A DNA stretch of 64,000 bases from Pisolithus tinctorius. Lineage: Eukaryota > Basidiomycota > Agaricomycetes > Boletales > Pisolithaceae. Every line of letters starts with the position of its first letter. Positions within the stretch are counted from its first letter, which is position 1. Position numbers and translations under genes: made by a program. The stretch lies in NCBI GenBank assembly GCA_024663395.1, contig JANFAH010000020.1, forward strand, positions 124,001-188,000. Direction: 5' to 3'. The notes beneath the pieces were generated by a model. The model did no database searches. It was given only the letters and a program-made list of their open reading frames with translations, and had not been told where the DNA came from. Positions 11,593 through 22,354 of this stretch are shown in pieces.

Positions 11593-14067
11593 CTAGTCAA
11601 GCTTCGACGGCGCTGGCGTCGACTGTGGTGACGTGTCACGAGGAACAGGCGGTCCGGAGTAATGGTACTGCCCATCTGCAAAGCGGGGGCGGTCAGTGGC
11701 GTACACTAACCATGTAAAGCACAAGGCGACGTACTGATCATATACCACACTGCACTTATCGCCGCAAACCCTACAAACACGACTGAGGCATAATCTGTAC
11801 GTGGCCACTTCAAACTTAGCGCGTTGTCCACGAACACGAACGTGGATGGCGTACTCATTGTTACCCGTGTCACGGGTATCACAGCCGGCATCGAAAACAA
11901 AACCATCGCAAACAGGATCCATAGCACCGCAATCCCATTCACCACGTGGCCTGCCTTTCCGAGAGAAAACGGCGCATCCCTAACGTCCTTCCTCCCGTTG
12001 GCAAGCGAGATCGCCACCGGCATCGCATAGGAAGCACCGAGACACATCACAGCGACACCGACGAACGCATTGAAGGCTGTCGAGGAGCCGAGGTAGATAA
12101 GTCCGAGAAGGACTTGGATACCTGTGGAGAGGAAGAGAGCATTCACGGGTACGTCGGAGATGTGGGAACTGATCTTGGCGAAGTGGACATGGAAAGGGAT
12201 CGCTTTGTCACGCGCAAAGGCCCATGTTGCTCGTGATGCCGCGCATGAGATGGAGATAGCGCAGAACAATCCAATACCAAATACTGTGTGTAGCCAATAG
12301 ATAAAAGGACTCAGCTATCCCTGGCCGGGAAACGGACGTACCAATAAACCACTGCACGAAAGGGTGTCAGCTAGCGTAACGTTACCAGATGCCTGCCTAC
12401 CAAACCAAAGCCTCCTCCTTTAGATCCCATTGCTAACGTGAACATCACACCAATCGGCTGTCCGGAAGGTACTGCGTGCGTTCAGCCCACGAAACTGCAA
12501 CTGCCCTACTCTTCTACAACGTACCAGATAACAGCGTTGCAACGTCAGGTAACGTGAATACGATCGGCAGGAGGAACACGACACCCCAAATCGCACCGAT
12601 GGGAACGGACCATGCCATTGCCCTCGGAAGGACTTCGGAAGGATTATGAACCTCCTCTGCCATACTAGCGACTAGAATCCTTGAAATCAATCGGGGGAAG
12701 CAATCGGAAACGTTACCGTGCACTCACTCATTCCGATAGCAGAGTACGTATATGCTAGATAGCATTGAAATCATCGACCAACACTACTCAGAGACTCCAA
12801 AGACCTACCAGGCTAACAGAATGACAAACATAATTGCTTCGATCTAAGCGCTGAAACCTAGCTGAGTAACATAGACAGACTTACAGGGAGCAGACCAATG
12901 AAGAAGGACCATCCTGACGTCCATCCAGATGCTGAAGCATCAAAGCCTCCCAAAGCAAACGAAATTGAGCGTCGCCCTGCTGCTGCTTTCACGGATAAAC
13001 AGACTAGCGTGACTGAGATACGTGAGACCGGGATCATCTAGCACACTTCATGAGATTCTCACCGGCTATACCCAATGCAGTCCAACATGCACATATGATC
13101 TGAGAAAAAGTTCATCCGCGCACACACGGAGTGAGAAGGAGAAACACACGTCAATGGTGGGAAGATACTTGTTGAAGAACAAGCAGAACACCAATGTCAC
13201 GGCAGTCACTCCTAGAAAGATGACATCTGTAACACTCAGACCGTCGAAAATGTCACACTGACAACGAAATGTACCCACACGTCTGCCAAGGAGTTGCTAC
13301 CCAATCAGGGTAGTAAATGCCAGCGCCAGCGACAATGAGCTGCGCGGTTCCTTTGCATATAAAGTCAGCCTTGGTGGTCAGCCAGTCGGTGAAGCTCTAG
13401 TACCAAACGTGACACTCAGTGCAATGGTCCAAACGCCCACCATGGTGAGCCATCCGTTGACCCAAGAGAGCAAGACCTTGTATCTGGGCGAAGCCAAGCG
13501 GAAGCACCAGTAGTATGCACCTGCGGACGTGGGGTACTTGGAACATATCTCTGCGAGCGAGAGAGCGAGCGCTTGTGTGAATGCAGAAACCAGGATCCAC
13601 CTAAAAGGAAGAAGCACACGGAGATAAGAAAGACTGATGGGATCCTGACGCACCCCCAGATCATGACAGCGGGTCCGCCGCCGACGAGCGACGTAGCTAT
13701 GGGAGCAGCAAGACCGTAGGCTATGCTACAATGTGGGAGTGTTTCATTCAAAACCAGAGATGACCTACGGACTGCCATGATAGCTGGGTGGTTGATTTGT
13801 TACTGGGTAAGTGCCATTACTGACAAACGTAGTTGAAACTGACCTAGAGTCACTGAAGGACTGTTATCCTCTTTTATACCAATGCATACAAAACCGACTT
13901 ACTGAAGAGAATGTGTGGCAAACCACGACTCTGGATCGCCGTGGTATGTAAGTCCCGAGAGAAGCTGCAAGCTGGAGGAGACAAACTCTGGACATTTCTT
14001 GAGTGTAGCCTAGCTTTTGGAGGTCATCGCGGGCAGCGAGGTCGACATCAAGCTGTTCGGTAGCCAT
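11593..14067 (-). CDS. amino-acid / GABA permease (APC superfamily)
   Basis: A multi-spanning plasma- or organelle-membrane transporter of amino acids or related amines, driven by cation symport in the family. Exons on the minus strand give, in order, MATEQLDVDLAARDDLQKLGY (cytosolic N-terminus), a GGPAVMIWG segment, AEICSKYPTSAGAYYW (the fungal GABA/choline permease consensus), EEVHNPSEVLPRAM, a GAIWGVVFLLPIVF membrane span, AISISCAASRATWAFARD, VNALFLSTGIQVLLGLI, and a tail ending APSKLD with stop at 11593-11595. Several very short exons in the 12,700-13,400 part were not resolved, so the exact length is open; the recognisable segments cover a family-length protein of roughly 500 aa. A TATAAG lies 38 bases upstream of the Met at 14067, which favours that start over the in-frame Met at 14085. 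Substrate cannot be told. Confidence 0.85.
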
Positions 14068-14104
14068 GATGTCTTCGAGGCTCAATACGAGTCTTCGACT
14101 CGTT

Positions 14105-14110
14105 CTTATA
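14105..14110 (-). promoter_or_regulatory. TATA box of the permease
   Basis: TATAAG on the minus strand, 38 bases from the ATG at 14067 and only 20 from the in-frame ATG at 14085. The spacing supports the inner start. Confidence 0.45.
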
Positions 14111-14755
14111 CATACCCCGCGTCCCGCGCTAAACCCACAGGGCTCGGTGATCCGAGATAACTAGGCAAAGTAGGCACTGTATTAGCACATATCACAGTTG
14201 GTGCACTCCATCTCTCCACGCGTTTTCGTGAATCGACGGTGAAGAGAAGTCATCGTCGGCAAGGTCATAGTAAACAGGTATGTTGCACAGATGGTGGGTG
14301 CGCTTGTCCTTCAGGGGAGCACCTCGCAAGTTTTCGCAGCCCCGAATGCTGAAACGGTGACGTTTGAATCCCTCGATCTCAAAGTCATCTTTACGTACTT
14401 AGCTCGCGTCGGCGCCTTCATATAAGTACTGGTGGATAGCTTCTGCCCTTCTGCCCGGTTTCATCGAGAGATTGGTCAGCTGCTTTGAGCGAACACGGAA
14501 ACGAGTATCGCCGAAGCTACACTCTTCCTGACTTTATGGACGGAGAAAACATTGACCAGCGATCAGTAAGTCTTGCGCTGCAATCCGAGGACAACGTTTG
14601 ACTTCCTGTCTCCCTGGCGTGTCGTTCGACTTGTTCCGGCATCCACGCGTCCGAGGCGCGTCTATAGACTTTCTTGTCAAAAAAATCGTTTATTTTTGTC
14701 ACGCGTCCCATAACGTTGATGTGTCGTCAGATGGCGCAATGAGCAGCTGCACTTC
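14111..14755. other. intergenic between divergent genes
   Basis: Shared upstream region of the permease (minus) and the MYND gene (plus). No convincing coding frame; short ORFs here lack motifs. Confidence 0.45.
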
Positions 14756-14763
14756 TATAAAAG
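14756..14763 (+). promoter_or_regulatory. TATA box of the MYND gene
   Basis: TATAAAAG, 95 bases before the ATG at 14858: a strong consensus in the right place for this gene. Confidence 0.6.
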
Positions 14764-14857
14764 GCAGCACTCAGCTATCATATAACCCCTGTTACCCAGT
14801 GAAACAACTACGCCCCGCTGTCCAGAAGCAGCAATATCGGTCGAGTCCACGTCAACT

Positions 14858-15720
14858 ATGTCCGTCCAGGCATGCTCGCTGTGTTTTCGAGAGGGATCAC
14901 CGCAACAGCTGATGCGCTGTTCAAGGTGTAAGAACTCCGTCTACTGCGTACGGCTATGCAACTGTAACTGTAGGCAGAACTTCTGACGACTCGCGCTTTC
15001 TGCGTACAGTCTAGTATCTGCCAGTCGACAGACTGGCCCACTCACAAGTCGCGATGTTCCCCCACCGCACAACCCACCCCTTCCCTGCGTCGCGCGCCGC
15101 CACCATATGCGGTAACTGGCGTCACCATTGCTTGTAACGCTGAAAGAGCACAGGGTGCTCCTGCCCTCCAGACAACTATCGTCCAGCCCTCCCACCCAAT
15201 ATACCTCTGTGGCCTCCCTAGCCCTATATCCCAGTCTTTCGGTTTCCCCCTCCTCATATACCGCCACATGACGGATGACCCTACCAGGATGATCCGCCAT
15301 CCAAGCTTGGACAATCAGATGGCTATGCATCTACTCTGTCAACCTAGTACGGGCAGCCCAGACTCAAAGTGAGTGAGCGATTTATCCTCCACTCGCAGGT
15401 GCCTGACGATCGCTACAGGTGGAAGAGAGCAGGTTGCATGGGAACGGTTAGTCACAATTTAATAAAAAAACTCGACGAGTGGGTTGTTAAATGTCACGGT
15501 CTAGGTCACCGTCATTCGCCAAGACGGCCAGCCTCTCACATGCGAAGCTCTGGAGACCACCCTGATGTACGTTGACCACGTACTCGACCTTTTGCGCGAT
15601 GGTGTATCACCCTGGCATCAATTAAATCCCGTTAGTTTTCAAGCATTCTGTCAACGATATAAAGACGAGCGGGTAAAAAGTGGTTATGGCTATTTCGACA
15701 TGATGCGTGTTCCCCTTTGA
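14858..15720 (+). CDS. MYND zinc-finger protein
   Basis: A 230-aa protein from four exons: 14858-14947, 15010-15368, 15419-15446 and 15505-15720 (693 nt, all GT-AG). The N-terminal MYND finger is complete and split by intron 1: C6-x2-C9, C21-x2-C24, C30-x3-C34 and H42-x3-C46, with the typical CQSTDWPTHKSRC end. MYND fingers bind two zincs and usually a proline-rich peptide of a partner protein. The rest (residues about 47-230) has no domain I recognise: a Pro-rich linker, then PIYLCGLPSP, and a C-terminal part with VTVIRQDGQPLTCEAL and ending MMRVPL. No SET or ankyrin motif is seen. Many agaricomycete genomes carry numerous small MYND proteins of unknown role. Exon 3 is only 28 nt, which would make the gene easy to miss. 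Confidence 0.85.
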
Positions 15721-16294
15721 TTCATGCTTTCGTCAGCGTTTTGCGTTTGCTTGTTGTGGCTTTTAGTGATTATTGATTGCAAGCTTGTAATATATGCAAT
15801 GTTCAGATTAATATAATGCGATCGTGTTCGAGTACTGACAGTTCTCTGCAAATTCAGTACGTCTCTTCAGGTGGAACTACTATGAGTAGTGCTCAACATC
15901 CTATAACTCTTGCATGTCATACCTCCGGTGTTGTTGCCGAGTTTGTGTTGCTTTCCTTGATCCTGTTTCTCATCCCTGAAACAGAAACGGGGTCCTTCGC
16001 AAAGCACACACAATGGACGGCGTTGTGTAATGGAGACAGTCCCTCGATAAACGTGAGGTAGAGGGCTGACGCAGGACAGGATGCCAAAAGTCGCTACCAG
16101 CGCAAGTGACATCAAACCAGCTTCTATACTCGTCGAGTTGCACTGGGTTGAGGGGAAGAGTCTGATTATCCTGGGGTGTGGGTTGACAGGCATGTTAAGA
16201 TATATTGATCCATCATTAAGTCTACGATACTCAGTAAAACTGTGAGAGGAATTGCCCTGTGGCCCTTCTGCGCACACGGTAGAATGATAATTCT
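15721..16294. other. intergenic between convergent genes
   Basis: 570 bases between the MYND gene stop and the acyl-CoA oxidase stop. One 143-codon minus-strand frame (15867-16298) exists but has no domain or splice support. Confidence 0.45.
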
Positions 16295-19052
16295 TCAAAG
16301 CCGACTGTTTACTCTCTTCGCCAACTTCTGACCTTCTTGCAGCATCGGTCGCAGGCTTTTCTGGGACAATGATTCAGTTACCCCGAAGACGAGACAAAAT
16401 ACAGGTATCCGACGTACATAGTACCCTGGAGTAGTGCCTAACTGGTTGAGAGGTTCAAACTGAGCTCTTCGCCAAAGCTCTTCGTAAACACGCCCGTCGG
16501 ACATTCCCAGCGCACTAATAGACGAAGGGAAAAACAGATCAGCAAAAGGGAACTTAAATGAAGTCAAGGAGTTCTCTGGAACGCGAACCTATCGAGAGCC
16601 CAGTCAGATAATGAGAATGCATCCGTCAATCCAATAGCGTTAGGTAAGAGAAGTGCACAATGGTGTTTGATTGCCAAACGTAATTCACGGTCTCCGGATT
16701 GGTGTAACAACCCCGTCGAGAAAAGATCAACCAACGCATCTTCTGCGGTAGTGAGCAAATACTGGGTACGGCAAACATCATCATCCATATAGTACGAACA
16801 ATGGGCGCGAAAAAACTTACTAGGTGATGCAGCGCGCGTATGATATCGCCCTCTTGCCGCGGTAACAGGTCTAGACCTGTAATCATTTTCCCGATTTGAA
16901 CAGCTATGAAGGCGTCCGTGACGGCCTTAGATAGCCTCTGATTCGCATTCGCATCAAGTTCATCCATAGTCTCCACGAACCCTTTCAACACGAGAGCAGC
17001 GCGCCATTCAAGCAGACAGATAATGGCATCGGAATCCTCCCATGCCGTCGTATCCACAACAGGCTTTGGATTTTCGCCTTTCAAAAACCGGATATAGCCC
17101 GAATGGGCCCCCAGAGGTGACGCTGGAGTGGAAAGAGAAGCCCGGTACGCCTTCACAGCTGCACGTACTACTTGTCCGTCCAACACAAAGTTGTCGCCTT
17201 CGTATCTGGTGTAACTTTCCCATGAATGACATCGTAAGCGTGAGTCTCTGAGGTGACATACGTCACAGCGGGGAGATAATCGGCATACAGGCGCCCAATG
17301 CCTGCAAAGGCACTGTACCCGTGTCCACCCAGCGCACGTCTGGCAGTCTCGAGATCTCTCACTGCAGCGCTCGTGACGAGAACTTTTAAACCACATAAGA
17401 TAGCATGGACCTCCGGAAGTTTCGTGAAGTCTCCTCGATCCAAATGTCCTCTGATAATGGTGAATTCCTTCATCTGAGAGATGGTGCTCAGATTGTGTCC
17501 CACCCTTCACGAAAAAAAGTTACCGTTTGACGGCCAAGTACAATGAACACGTAGGCACGAGAAAGAATAGGTATTAGCCGGTAGTACGTTGATGGGTATT
17601 GAATCACTTGGCGCTCTAGACCATGTTCATCGCGTTCTCCCTGACGTCGGACAGTGGTATAGCGGATAGCAATAGTTATCGCTAAGCGTGATAATCGGAA
17701 CAGGACAAGGACTCAACGATGCGACAGCACCCACCTCTCGCGATGGTCCATCCTGCAGTCGTAACCATGCTGAGAAGATGTGTAAATCCGGAAAACCAAG
17801 AATATTCGCGGCAAGCAGTCACCTTGCTCGTATGTACATCATCTTCGAGAGGTATCACGGTGAGTCGTTATAGCTCTCCATTGTGGGGACTTACCCCACC
17901 AAAACTGTGTTTTGGGTTCCGAGGTTGAACATACCGACCATCCTCAGTCACCTCTGCAAACTTGGAAAGCATGTTAGTCCGCGGGATTCGGATGTGGTGG
18001 AATCTTGCGTAGCCGTTATCCATCGCTGCAAGACCTCCACAAGCCTTTGGTCCTACGTCGCCAATGGATATCCCCGGTAATGTTGTGTGATCCTCTACAC
18101 AAGTCAGTGCACGGGTACCCGTCAAGGTAAGCACACCACACCTAGCGACCGTAGTTGAACAAGAAAGAGATGCGGACCGACATCTTCCCCTCCAGGTAAA
18201 ATCAACTTCGCTTGAACGATTCCATGGGTAGCTGTTTTACCCAGTCCGCCGATCCACCACTTAGTACTTGTTAGCGTAGGTGAATGAACCTCGAACTCCT
18301 GTGTTTCAGGGATATACGTCGCGGTAGTCTCCAGACAAGCAACGTTAGAGCCGTGACCAAGCTCTGTCTGAAGATAGCACCTGAAGAAGCCCAATAAAGC
18401 CACCACATTACGTGAGTAACATGTAGGAGCTCACCCTTGTATTCCCTTGTTGGACACGAGATCCCAGTATTCCAACATCATTGCAGAAGAGGCTTGACCG
18501 AGGAAGACGGGTTCGAAGGCTTACATGGCATCCATGGTTCAGTTATCGACAAATTTGCATAGCAAAAGTAATGTGATCCCCTTACCGACGTTGTGCAATC
18601 CGATGGGGAGTACTTCCGATAAGATGAACGCAGCCTGATCTCTCTCCTGCTTTGACCAACCATAGATACGCTGTAACTCGATCAAACGCTTCGTGATAGC
18701 AAGGGCTCTCTCGTATGCATCAACTCTTCCAATGAAATTACTTAGGTAGACAAAGACTAGGTCAGAGTTCGTTCGTCCGCGGTACGTCTTGCCAGGCTTT
18801 CTCTCACCTCTGAGATTTGTCGAACACAGGATCACTCTTCAGGATATCTTCAATCTTCTTATGAGTCTCCCAGTTGGGTCTTCCTGCTATTGCAACGCAT
18901 AAGCTCAAGGCTCAAGCTCAAGAGCGCTCGAACGGCACGACTAGATCACCGAATAAGTAGTCCCGTACAGTTTCCACATTGAACGAGACGCTGGCCCTCG
19001 CCACCCTCATGTCCATGGCTGTTTGTGTTGCGATAGTGACAGGTGCCATCAT
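16295..19052 (-). CDS. peroxisomal acyl-CoA oxidase
   Basis: First step of peroxisomal beta-oxidation: acyl-CoA + O2 to trans-2-enoyl-CoA + H2O2, with FAD. Read on the minus strand, many short exons give [15 protein letters not shown] (N-terminus), [15 protein letters not shown] (joined to YLF by an intron with GTGATC donor), [80 protein letters not shown] (flavin site), TRYEGDN (holding the catalytic Glu), and the end [17 protein letters not shown]. The last three residues, Ser-Arg-Leu, are a type-1 peroxisomal targeting signal. The frame is open to a Met at 19052; an inner Met at 19016 (MDMR) is also possible. I did not resolve every splice site; all core segments are present in the right order, so the gene looks intact. 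It is transcribed away from the GH79 gene across a 300-bp gap. Confidence 0.9.
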
Positions 19053-19351
19053 GCTTGGCCTTCAGGGAACTTGGAGTGCAATCAGGACCCACGGGTGTGC
19101 ATGTGAACGGCGACCGGAGACCTTTACGTACTAACGCAAGTCCAGAAGCGCTTGGCAGGGGTTATGTAACGCGTACATAAATGGTATATATAGTATTCAG
19201 TCGGTCGATCTTGGCTGAGACCCTCGGCGGATCCAAGTTCGTTCCTTCAGGTTCAGTCACTCGTTTTTTGAGGTGCAGTGGGTGCTTTTCGACAAAATCA
19301 TGGCAGCAGCCCGAGACTCACCACGTCGAAAATTTTATAGGGACGTCTACG
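19053..19351. promoter_or_regulatory. divergent promoter region, acyl-CoA oxidase / GH79
   Basis: A 299-bp gap between two divergent starts. It holds a TATATATA box at 19185-19192 facing the GH79 gene. The two could share upstream activators, but no known operator was recognised. Confidence 0.45.
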
Positions 19352-21835
19352 ATGCGTCTTCTCCTCGTCCACTCCTTTCTGTCAGTATTTGGAATCGTAC
19401 ATGGAGCGGTTACAGTTTATGGTCCACATGTCCAGCAACCTCTCGGTTCGCAAACGGTGATAGCTCCCTCAGCCTCGTACACCGGCGCTGCTACATATGA
19501 TCAGACTGTTTTGACTCCACCCTCTGTACCCAATCCACCACCGCCCACTTCTTTTGGTGTGCAGCTGCAAACCGGTGGCGCTGCAACCGGCCTTTCCATA
19601 CCCCAGAGTGGTGCATTCTTTGGTTTTAGTATCGAATTCAGTGTCGTTAGCCAAGTCCGTAAGTATTGTTGACGGGTTTGATGAAATGGATGGCCCGCTG
19701 AAATGATCCGCCTTGAAGTTGGCTTAAACAGGTAATTCTTACATGCCATGTTCATCTGAGCTGGTATGCTCATGACTCCGGGAACATCAGCTCGTTCATG
19801 CAGGTGCCGTTCTTAAACTTAATGGCTAACCTCAGGGAACGCGCCGGAAGCGTTCAGGTGCGACTTGGTGGAAACAGTCAGGAAACCGCTACGTTGGTCA
19901 ACTCCATTCCAGACGGAAAGTCTATGGAAAAGGACACAGTGAACACGTCAAACCCGGTATGTGAAGTGGTCAGAAACGTCACTAGCGCATGTTTACATCT
20001 TGTTTACAGACTGATACTCCGCCTTTGCTCTTTACGCCAGAGATTATCAAGATGATGGCCAGCATATCCGCGTTGACGAATGTTCGTTGGTACTTGGGTA
20101 AGCACTTTGCTGAGATCCGGTCTTCATCTTCATGACTCGCGAAAGGCATTCCATTCTACGACACCTCAAACTTCCAGCTACAAATAGCTGAGGTTGGCGA
20201 AGCCATTCTCGGTGATTACTTGATTGGTTTACAGGTATGTTCCGAAGGACTTCTTTGGAGATAACAATCTTACATGGTCCCAGGGCGGTAACGAACCCGA
20301 TCTCTATTCCAAACACGGTCACCGCCCCAGCGTATGTAGTTCCGTTGCACCCGAGCCCCTGAGCTCACTGTTACGTAGTCCTACAGTCCACAGGATTATA
20401 CGAATGAGTTCGGATTACTCGTCAACGCAGTGAACGCGGATCCCAACTTACCAGACAAGGACATTCTCATCGGTCCCAATTTGTCTGGCACCTGGGAGCC
20501 AGAGCAGGTCTGGGACACTGGTTTTGCTACCGATTATAGCCAGAGCTTGATCACGCTTGCCGTCGAACAGTACTGCCCAAAGTTTTCTTTCGCTGGATGT
20601 CTTCTGATAACTTCCTAGTTACCCAACAGATAATTGTTATGCCCAATACGGTACCGGCACGCCGCGCAATCCACAGGATATGTTCCCTACGTACTTGACG
20701 CACAAGTCTGGGCAAGACATCGTATCACCATACATCAACTCGACCGGTTATGCACAGTCATTGGGAAAGCCCTTTGTCATGTTTGAAACGAACACCGCGT
20801 CGTGCGGTGGTTTCCCCGGTCTTAGTGACAGCTTTGGTGCCGCCCTGTGGGGTGTTGATTATGCTCTTCAGATGGCCTATGTCAACTTCACAGGTGCTCT
20901 ATTCCATGTCGGTGGACAGAGCGATTACTATAATGTAAGTGATGTTATCCCTTCTAGAGTAAATAAAAAAGCTCACATGCTGTTCATCCAGCCCTTTACC
21001 CGTACGTTAAAGGCTCGCCGTTTCACTCCTCTCCCCGCTAACTCCTCCAAGCCCCGGTAACTAATCAATCGACGTTCCACCAGTGGACGATCGGACCTAT
21101 CTACTATTCCGCACTGTTCGTGGCAGAAGCCTTGGGCTCGTCCAACCAGTCCCGAGTTCTTGACCTTGGCATGAATGGAGGGAACGAGTTCACGCCTGGC
21201 TACGCCATTTACGAAAACGGGGAACCTACGCGAGTCGCTCTGATTAATTTCGTTTCGGACCCTACTGGTGCAAGTGACTATACCGCAAGCATTTCCCTCG
21301 CCGGCGGGTCGACGCCAGCCCAAGTCAAAGTAAAGTAGGCAGACGTGATTTTGCTTCTTGGAGATTCATTTAACTGTTTTGTAGATACCTTTCGGGGAGT
21401 TCCGTTGCGCAGAAATGGAACTTTACGTGGGCAGGGCAGACCTTTGGTGACGCATTCACCTCTGATGGACGTCCGGTGGGCAGTATTGATGTCCAGACGG
21501 TGACCTGCGACCAGGCGAATGGGGTCTGTAACGTCAAGGTACCTGCACCCGGCGCAGCGTTGGTCTTCCTCAGTGACCAAGCCCTCGAAGAATCCGATCC
21601 CGGTCCAACGATGACCTTCCCAACGACGGCCTACACCAAACTGCACAATACTGCCACCATCGACCCGTCCGCGCTTGCTACTTCGAATGGCAACATGGGC
21701 ACGGCAGACTGGCTGGCTGGCACGAGCCAAGGCTCGTTGGAAAACAGTGCCTCTGGATTCGCGCGGGCATTACCGAGTCTTGGCGCTGTCATCGCTGGTG
21801 CGCTGCTCGTTGTTCGAATGGCTTACGCAAGTTAG
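19352..21835 (+). CDS. secreted GH79-family beta-glucuronidase-like glycosidase, probably GPI-anchored
   Basis: GH79 enzymes release glucuronic acid from arabinogalactan-type or related glycans by a retaining mechanism. The protein starts with a signal peptide (MRLLLVHSFLSVFGIVHG). Segments in order: FFGFSIEFSVV, NLMANLRERAG and RLGGNSQETATL, RWYLGIPFYDT, GGNEPDLYS (general acid/base Glu), MFETNTASCGGFPG (candidate nucleophile Glu in ETN), QWTIGPIYYSALFVAEALG, and a C-terminal beta domain to VPAPGAALVFLSD. The tail has a Ser/Thr-rich stretch, NSASG, then a hydrophobic run to the stop, the pattern of a GPI-anchor signal. Introns are short GT-AG. The first junction (after 19658 to before 19798) could not be joined in frame with the obvious GTAAGT donor, so a one-base lesion, an error, or the weaker GTCCGT donor (19656) may apply. 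Both catalytic Glu regions are intact. Confidence 0.85.
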
Positions 21836-22354
21836 GTGACGGTTCGAGACCATTTACAGTTGGCTTTTTTATTCTTTTGGAGTCTTTGTTGTCTTATTCA
21901 GTCACCGGTAGTTGCGTTTTGATTACTTATTTCCGCAATAATGCTTGGAAAGGGCAGATATCTACCTCATCCCAACGTGTTTTGAAGGTGTAGCATACCC
22001 TTAGAATGCGAATATATTCGTGCGGTTGGCAGAAGACAAGCACATGCAAACTCAAGCTCGAAACGATGTGATGACTCGGTAACTGAAGGAAAATATGACG
22101 GTTAGAAATAACACTGCCAAGATTTGTGGTGCGTCCGAGACCGTGGCCTCAGCTCCTCCAGCACCATTGTCATACTTTCCATCCACGATGCAAGACGCTA
22201 TTCTACACGAAGGGGCTAAGGCACCAGGTGGCAGGCATGGCTTATGACATACACAGGCTAATACAAGAAAACCAATGTCCTAAAAATACAGGACCTGAAT
22301 CTGTCTTCGTCGATTCGCCACTCATTTTTCCACTCCCAGAAATCATACAAGTGG
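21836..22354. other. intergenic between convergent genes
   Basis: 520 bases between the GH79 stop and the La-protein stop. T-rich 3' flank, no gene-like frame seen. Confidence 0.5.

Noticed and set aside
15867..16298. 143-codon minus-strand ORF in the gap before the oxidase
   Set aside because: No domain and it runs past the oxidase stop in another frame.
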